A stretch of 64,000 nucleotides of DNA from DIGJ01 sp041821315 (GTDB taxonomy: Bacteria; Bacillota; Clostridia; Lachnospirales; Lachnospiraceae), in contig JBGUEO010000005.1 of assembly GCA_041821315.1 (NCBI GenBank), positions 62,001 through 126,000 of the forward strand. Direction: 5' to 3'. Of the stretch, positions 60,039-64,000 are shown one piece after another. The notes under the pieces are model-generated. The model was not told where the DNA came from. It did not search any database and saw only the letters and a list, made by a program, of their open reading frames with translations. A program made the position numbers and the translations under genes. Numbering within the stretch: position 1 is the first letter of the stretch; each line of letters starts with the position of its first letter.

Positions 60039-62441
60039 TCATTCAATTCCACGTCTATAATGCCCTTTTGACGTATTAGAAATTGCTTTACTGCTCTTAT
60101 TATAACAAACGGCATCAATAAAATGCTTCAATATCACTTGTGTTTCCATTTTTGATTCCATTGTAAAATCAAGTCGTATGCTATCTGGTCCTAATTTATT
60201 AATGGAACGTATTTCGTCGATTAGGGAAATTGCCTCTCCATCATACATGATATTATAACAATATTTGCAAAAATTATATACATAATATTGTTTCTCTTTT
60301 CGATCCATCAACTTAGAAAAGCCAGGAGTTTGCTTACAAGAAAGGCAGTTTTCTTGCAAACACTGTGCTGAAATCATAAGAGGAATATGTCCATAAACAA
60401 TCAAGGTATCCTTAGCTCGTTCTCTTTGCTTTATTTCACGCTCATTCCATTCAATCGGTATTGTAAATGAATGAATCCCCTTGTCCATCCAAAATTGTTT
60501 GGCATAGGAATTAAAGGTATACATATTGCTATCAAGTACCCATTCTTTCGATGTTTCATATTGGTTTAAAAAAGCAATTTCTTCAAACGTATGAATTAAA
60601 TACCCATCAACATCGACCATATTATACGATGCATATGTGTCAAACGATTTACTCCGAAAAACATACGGTAGTGAAGCAAAAATTTCTTTTTTATATCTCC
60701 TTGCTTTCCGTATACATTCCATCCATTCCTCTTTTGACATATGTTCTGGTACGGCATAAATTCGTTTTACTTCGCTAGTGTTTATTGCAACATCAAACTG
60801 CTCGTTTGAATGTACAAGCACATGAACCTCCGGTATATCTTTTTTTTCTAAACACTCTTTTTTTAACAAGTGTTTTTTTTCATTCTCCATGATTTGATCT
60901 GTATACAAAAGAGGTCGTCTATAATCTTCCAAAATTGCTTTTTCCAAAGTATCCAGCGCTAATCTCCTCAAATTTTTAATTGCCCCCATTGGCATAAAGG
61001 CATCCAAAGACACATTACCTGTCAAGCTTTTAAAATAATAATTTGTGTCACTTATTTTTCCAATTGCTTCCTTAATTTTTTCTTCTGTAACTGGGTGATT
61101 TTGCGCCGCTTGAATCAAATCACCTTCTACTTTAATACTTTTTTGAGCAAAGGAAAGCATAATGCGAAATGGTTTTCCCGTTTCGCAAGCAAACCTACCT
61201 TCGATTCCGATTTTTTTATCTTTTGCAAGAAATTCATGATTCAAAAAATCAAGTAATTTCTGATTTTTTGTACGATATACCAAATTTTCCTTCTCAATTT
61301 TTGAATTATATTTAAAATTTGCAGTAATGATATCCTTAGAGTAAGAAGACGCTCCAACGGTATAATCATACATCGCCTGTTCTCTTTTATCACGAAATTC
61401 CAAAACATCCTGGCTATTAATATCCTCTGATAACTTTATGGTCGCTACGCCTTCCGTTACCAGTTGTACACTTCCGACAAGCACTCCATTGTGATTTGGT
61501 CGCTTCATTGACATCATTGTTTTCCCATGATAAGTGTTATAATATCCCGCAGAAAAGCCTCCCCGATTATACAAATCAGCGAGTGCCATCTTATCTTTTT
61601 TAAATTCTGTTATATGGTCTTTTAAAAAACGTTGGAATCCCTCTCGCCCCTGCTCCAAGAAAATATCCGTATATTTCCCATAAAGGAAGGAGCAAAGTGC
61701 AGCATACTCTGGCCGTTTCATTCTTCCCTCGATTTTAAACGAATCAATTCCTGCCTCTATCATATCTGGAATTAAATCAAGCGTACAAATATCCTTTGGG
61801 CTTAAGAAGTACCCAGATCTACCCGTAGAGCCCATCTCATACAGCATCCGACAAGGCTGCGCACATCTTCCACGGTTACCACTACGACCTCCTATCATAC
61901 TGCTTAGAAGGCATTGCCCCGAATAACAATAACAAAGTGCTCCATGTACAAAACACTCCATTTCTAAATCGGTGCGCCCCCTTACTTCACTTATTTCTTG
62001 CAATGTGAGTTCTCTTGCTGGAACAAATCGTGTAATTCCATATTCCTTTAATTGATTGGCTCCTTCTGCCATCGTCAAGGTCATCTGCGTACTTGCATGA
62101 ATATCCATGTTAGGAAAATTTTCTTGAACAAATTTTGCTACCCCAACGTCTTGAACAATGATAGCATCCAGTCCCACTTCATAATAAGGCTTTACATAGT
62201 CATAAAGCATATCTTTAATTTCATTTTCTTTCAACAATGTGTTGACTGTCAGATATATTTTTTTCCCATGAAGATGTGAATAATCAATCGCCCTTTTCAT
62301 ATCCTCTTCATCTAAATTATTTGCAAATGCTCTTGCACCAAACTTATTTCCACCAATATAAATTGCATCACAAGAAGCATTTATTGCAGCTTTCATACCT
62401 TCGTATGAGCCTGCTGGCGCCAATATTTCAATTTTTCTCAT
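60039..62441 (-). CDS. Peptidase U32 family protein
   Basis: 800 residues. ILAPAGSYEGMKAAINASCDAIYIGG starts a U32 barrel, with the signature CFVHGALCYCYSGQCLLSS followed by NRGRCAQPCR, and a DUF3656-type middle. A C-terminal domain has clustered cysteines (CLSCKQ and CKYC) that could bind an Fe-S centre. Relatives (RlhA, TrhP) hydroxylate RNA; the collagenase name is historical. TAGGAG precedes the ATG. Lies between zapA and the SEDS gene in the ruvB unit. Confidence 0.9.
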   Translation of the reverse strand: MRKIEILAPAGSYEGMKAAINASCDAIYIGGNKFGARAFANNLDEEDMKRAIDYSHLHGKKIYLTVNTLLKENEIKDMLYDYVKPYYEVGLDAIIVQDVGVAKFVQENFPNMDIHASTQMTLTMAEGANQLKEYGITRFVPARELTLQEISEVRGRTDLEMECFVHGALCYCYSGQCLLSSMIGGRSGNRGRCAQPCRMLYEMGSTGRSGYFLSPKDICTLDLIPDMIEAGIDSFKIEGRMKRPEYAALCSFLYGKYTDIFLEQGREGFQRFLKDHITEFKKDKMALADLYNRGGFSAGYYNTYHGKTMMSMKRPNHNGVLVGSVQLVTEGVATIKLSEDINSQDVLEFRDKREQAMYDYTVGASSYSKDIITANFKYNSKIEKENLVYRTKNQKLLDFLNHEFLAKDKKIGIEGRFACETGKPFRIMLSFAQKSIKVEGDLIQAAQNHPVTEEKIKEAIGKISDTNYYFKSLTGNVSLDAFMPMGAIKNLRRLALDTLEKAILEDYRRPLLYTDQIMENEKKHLLKKECLEKKDIPEVHVLVHSNEQFDVAINTSEVKRIYAVPEHMSKEEWMECIRKARRYKKEIFASLPYVFRSKSFDTYASYNMVDVDGYLIHTFEEIAFLNQYETSKEWVLDSNMYTFNSYAKQFWMDKGIHSFTIPIEWNEREIKQRERAKDTLIVYGHIPLMISAQCLQENCLSCKQTPGFSKLMDRKEKQYYVYNFCKYCYNIMYDGEAISLIDEIRSINKLGPDSIRLDFTMESKMETQVILKHFIDAVCYNKSSKAISNTSKGHYRRGIE

Positions 62442-62546
62442 GCTAAACTCCTATTCATATCGTTATACCCTACTATTTTCATTTCATAAAAAGAGCCATT
62501 ACAAAAATGGAAGAATAAACCTTTCTATTTTGCAACAGCCCCACGC

Positions 62547-62960
62547 TTATTTCTTTTTTCTTCTCTCATCTAGTTCCGTTTCCAGTTTCACAACTTTTTT
62601 CTGTTCTTCTATATTTTCAAATTTTAGTGTTTGTAATTCCTTTTGTACCGCGTCAAGTCTCGATTGCATAGAAATCAGTTCATGCTTCATTTCAAACATT
62701 TCTTCTTTCTTTTTTTCAATTTTTTTATCCAGTTCCTCTGCCTTAGACCTTGCCTTAAAATAGTCATCCGCAATATTTAGCTGAATCAATACATTCCGCA
62801 TATCAAGTTCTAGTTTATTAAATGCGTTCATCATTTTAAATTCTTCATATTTTCCGTTTATATAGGTCGCTACCGATTGAAGATAACCATCACTCTCATA
62901 TCCGCTCAATGTATATTTTCTATTATTAATAATGACTTCAATATCATTCTTTGTCCTCAT
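62547..62960 (-). CDS. zapA: Cell division protein ZapA
   Basis: 137 residues: an N-terminal beta-hairpin domain (IEVIINNRKYTLSGYES) with dimer helix and a long coiled coil at about 65-135 (EELDKKIEKKKEEM, LETELDERRKKK), the ZapA plan. ZapA crosslinks FtsZ filaments. GGGGGG precedes the ATG. Sits between ruvB and the U32 gene. Confidence 0.9.
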   Translation of the reverse strand: MRTKNDIEVIINNRKYTLSGYESDGYLQSVATYINGKYEEFKMMNAFNKLELDMRNVLIQLNIADDYFKARSKAEELDKKIEKKKEEMFEMKHELISMQSRLDAVQKELQTLKFENIEEQKKVVKLETELDERRKKK

Positions 62961-63030
62961 TGATTTATCCCCCCATACCTATTTATTTCTTATAAACATT
63001 CCGAATTTTTCTCATCATACCATACTCTAT

Positions 63031-64000
63031 TTATTTCGGCAAGGATAAATGTTTGTAGGCTGCTTCCGTTGCCATTCTTCCGCGTGGTGTACGCATAATA
63101 AGCCCATTTTGAATTAAATATGGTTCATAAACATCCTCAATCGTACCAGAATCTTCTCCGATTGCAGCGGCCAATGTATCAAGTCCAACTGGGCCTCCAC
63201 TAAATTTGCCAATCATTATATTCAATAATTCACGATCAATATTATCGAGTCCCAATTTATCAACTTCTAATAAATCCAACGCAAAATCTGCAACCGTCTT
63301 CGTAATTTTTCCATCATATTTTATCTGTGCAAAATCTCTCACTCGCTTTAACAGACGATTTGCAAGTCTAGGGGTTCCCCTAGATCGTCTTGCCATCTCA
63401 TGTGCTCCCTCTATATCAATTTCAACATTGAAAACATGTGCAGAACGCATAATAATTTCTGTTAATTCGTCAATTGTATAAAACTCAAGGCGATGAACAA
63501 CACCAAAGCGATCCCTAAGCGGCGCTGTCAACATACCCGCTCTCGTCGTGGCACCTACTAAAGTAAACTTTGGAAGATCCAAACGAATCGAACGAGCAGA
63601 AGCTCCTTTTCCAATCACAATATCAATTGCATAATCTTCCATTGCAGGGTATAAAACCTCTTCAACCTGACGATTCAAGCGATGTATCTCATCGACAAAC
63701 AATATATCTCCATCCTGCAAATTATTTAAGATTGCCGCCATCTCTCCCGGTTTTTCAATTGCAGGTCCTGATGTGATTTTCAAATTTACGTCCATTTCAT
63801 TTGCAATTATCCCTGCAAGTGTAGTTTTTCCCAATCCTGGAGGACCATAAAGGAGTACATGATCCAAAGATTCATTTCGCTGTTTGGCTGCTTCAATATA
63901 TATTTTTAAATTAGACTTCGCTTTTTCTTGCCCAATATAGTTGCACAAAAGCTTTGGTCTTAAACTATTTTCAATTTTATAGTCTTCTTCCATGATTTCC
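63031..64000 (-). CDS. ruvB: Holliday junction DNA helicase RuvB (N-terminus at window edge)
   Basis: AAA+ motor for branch migration with RuvA. The C-terminal 320+ residues show Walker A YGPPGLGKTT, Walker B FVDEIHR, sensor VGATTRAGMLTAPLRDRFG, and the winged-helix domain ending EDSGTIEDVYEPYLIQNG, RGRMATEAAYKHL. The first ATG in the window is at 63993, but the frame stays open to the edge and family members start about ten residues earlier, so the true start is probably outside. Confidence 0.95.
   Translation of the reverse strand, partial: EIMEEDYKIENSLRPKLLCNYIGQEKAKSNLKIYIEAAKQRNESLDHVLLYGPPGLGKTTLAGIIANEMDVNLKITSGPAIEKPGEMAAILNNLQDGDILFVDEIHRLNRQVEEVLYPAMEDYAIDIVIGKGASARSIRLDLPKFTLVGATTRAGMLTAPLRDRFGVVHRLEFYTIDELTEIIMRSAHVFNVEIDIEGAHEMARRSRGTPRLANRLLKRVRDFAQIKYDGKITKTVADFALDLLEVDKLGLDNIDRELLNIMIGKFSGGPVGLDTLAAAIGEDSGTIEDVYEPYLIQNGLIMRTPRGRMATEAAYKHLSLPK

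Noticed and set aside
1..64000. Mobile element, phage island or defence system
   Set aside because: No transposase, integrase, recombinase, toxin-antitoxin pair or defence gene was found, and gene order is Firmicutes-typical throughout.

Overview
The window looks like chromosomal DNA from a low-GC, Gram-positive anaerobe of the Clostridia, most likely a Lachnospiraceae-type bacterium. The evidence is the AT-rich composition, strong AGGAGG-type ribosome binding sites, Firmicutes-style operons (ylxM-ffh-rpsP-khpA, rimM-trmD-rplS, scpA-scpB), a SpoIIM-like protein, a sodium-pumping decarboxylase cluster, and a rubredoxin/FprA oxygen-NO defence pair. No phage, insertion sequence, CRISPR array or plasmid feature was seen. 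Almost every base is explained by ordinary genes and short intergenic signals; no gap over 300 bases lacks a gene.

Layout. 1-6.8 kb (minus): translation and secretion block, ylxM-ffh-rpsP-khpA, terminator, rimM-trmD, then rplS with its own promoter and structured leader, followed by three signal peptidase I genes interleaved with the ribosome-assembly GTPase rbgA. 6.8-8.2 kb (plus): a fluoride riboswitch controlling a cation:proton antiporter. 8.2-10.5 kb (minus): ECF sigma factor, probable anti-sigma protein and DUF4349 lipoprotein. 10.6-15 kb: a two-component system facing away from a large lipoprotein that joins a propeller-like region to a solute-binding domain. 15-20.4 kb (minus): a five-gene biotin-dependent, sodium-translocating decarboxylase operon containing two different carboxyltransferases. 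20.5-24 kb: HD-GYP protein, DD-carboxypeptidase and M15 peptidase. 24-29.6 kb (minus): complete fructose PTS operon fruR-fruK-fruA-ptsH-ptsI under a repeated operator. 29.7-33.7 kb (minus): scpB-scpA with a degenerate site-2-protease homologue, a metallophosphoesterase and a second DD-carboxypeptidase. 33.8-39.7 kb: membrane acyltransferase and GT-C-like protein (plus), GT2 glycosyltransferase and LCP ligase (minus), DAHP synthase (plus). 39.7-51.7 kb (minus): one 12-kb co-directional run from a zinc-finger anti-sigma-like gene through polA, coaE, an FtsA-like protein, WalJ-type hydrolase, ACT and PFL proteins, pepD, a second LCP, a NUDIX enzyme and SpoIIM. 51.8-53.8 kb: flavodiiron protein and high-molecular-weight rubredoxin. 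53.9 kb: tRNA-Leu(CAA). 54-56.4 kb: DegV, a Crp/Fnr regulator with a probable autoregulatory operator, and a cyclophilin. 56.6-64 kb (minus): NUDIX enzyme, PBP, SEDS protein, U32 peptidase-family protein, ZapA and the start-truncated ruvB at the window edge.

Many of the longest open frames begin upstream of the true start; wherever an AGGAGG-like site lies inside the open frame I moved the start to the codon it serves. The most interesting items are the fluoride riboswitch with an extra small hairpin, the HPr that lacks the regulatory Ser46, the catalytically dead S2P homologue beside scpAB, the FtsA-like protein with a long beta-grasp-like tail, and several promoter/operator designs that can be read directly. 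I did not find a clearly new multi-gene defence or mobile system.
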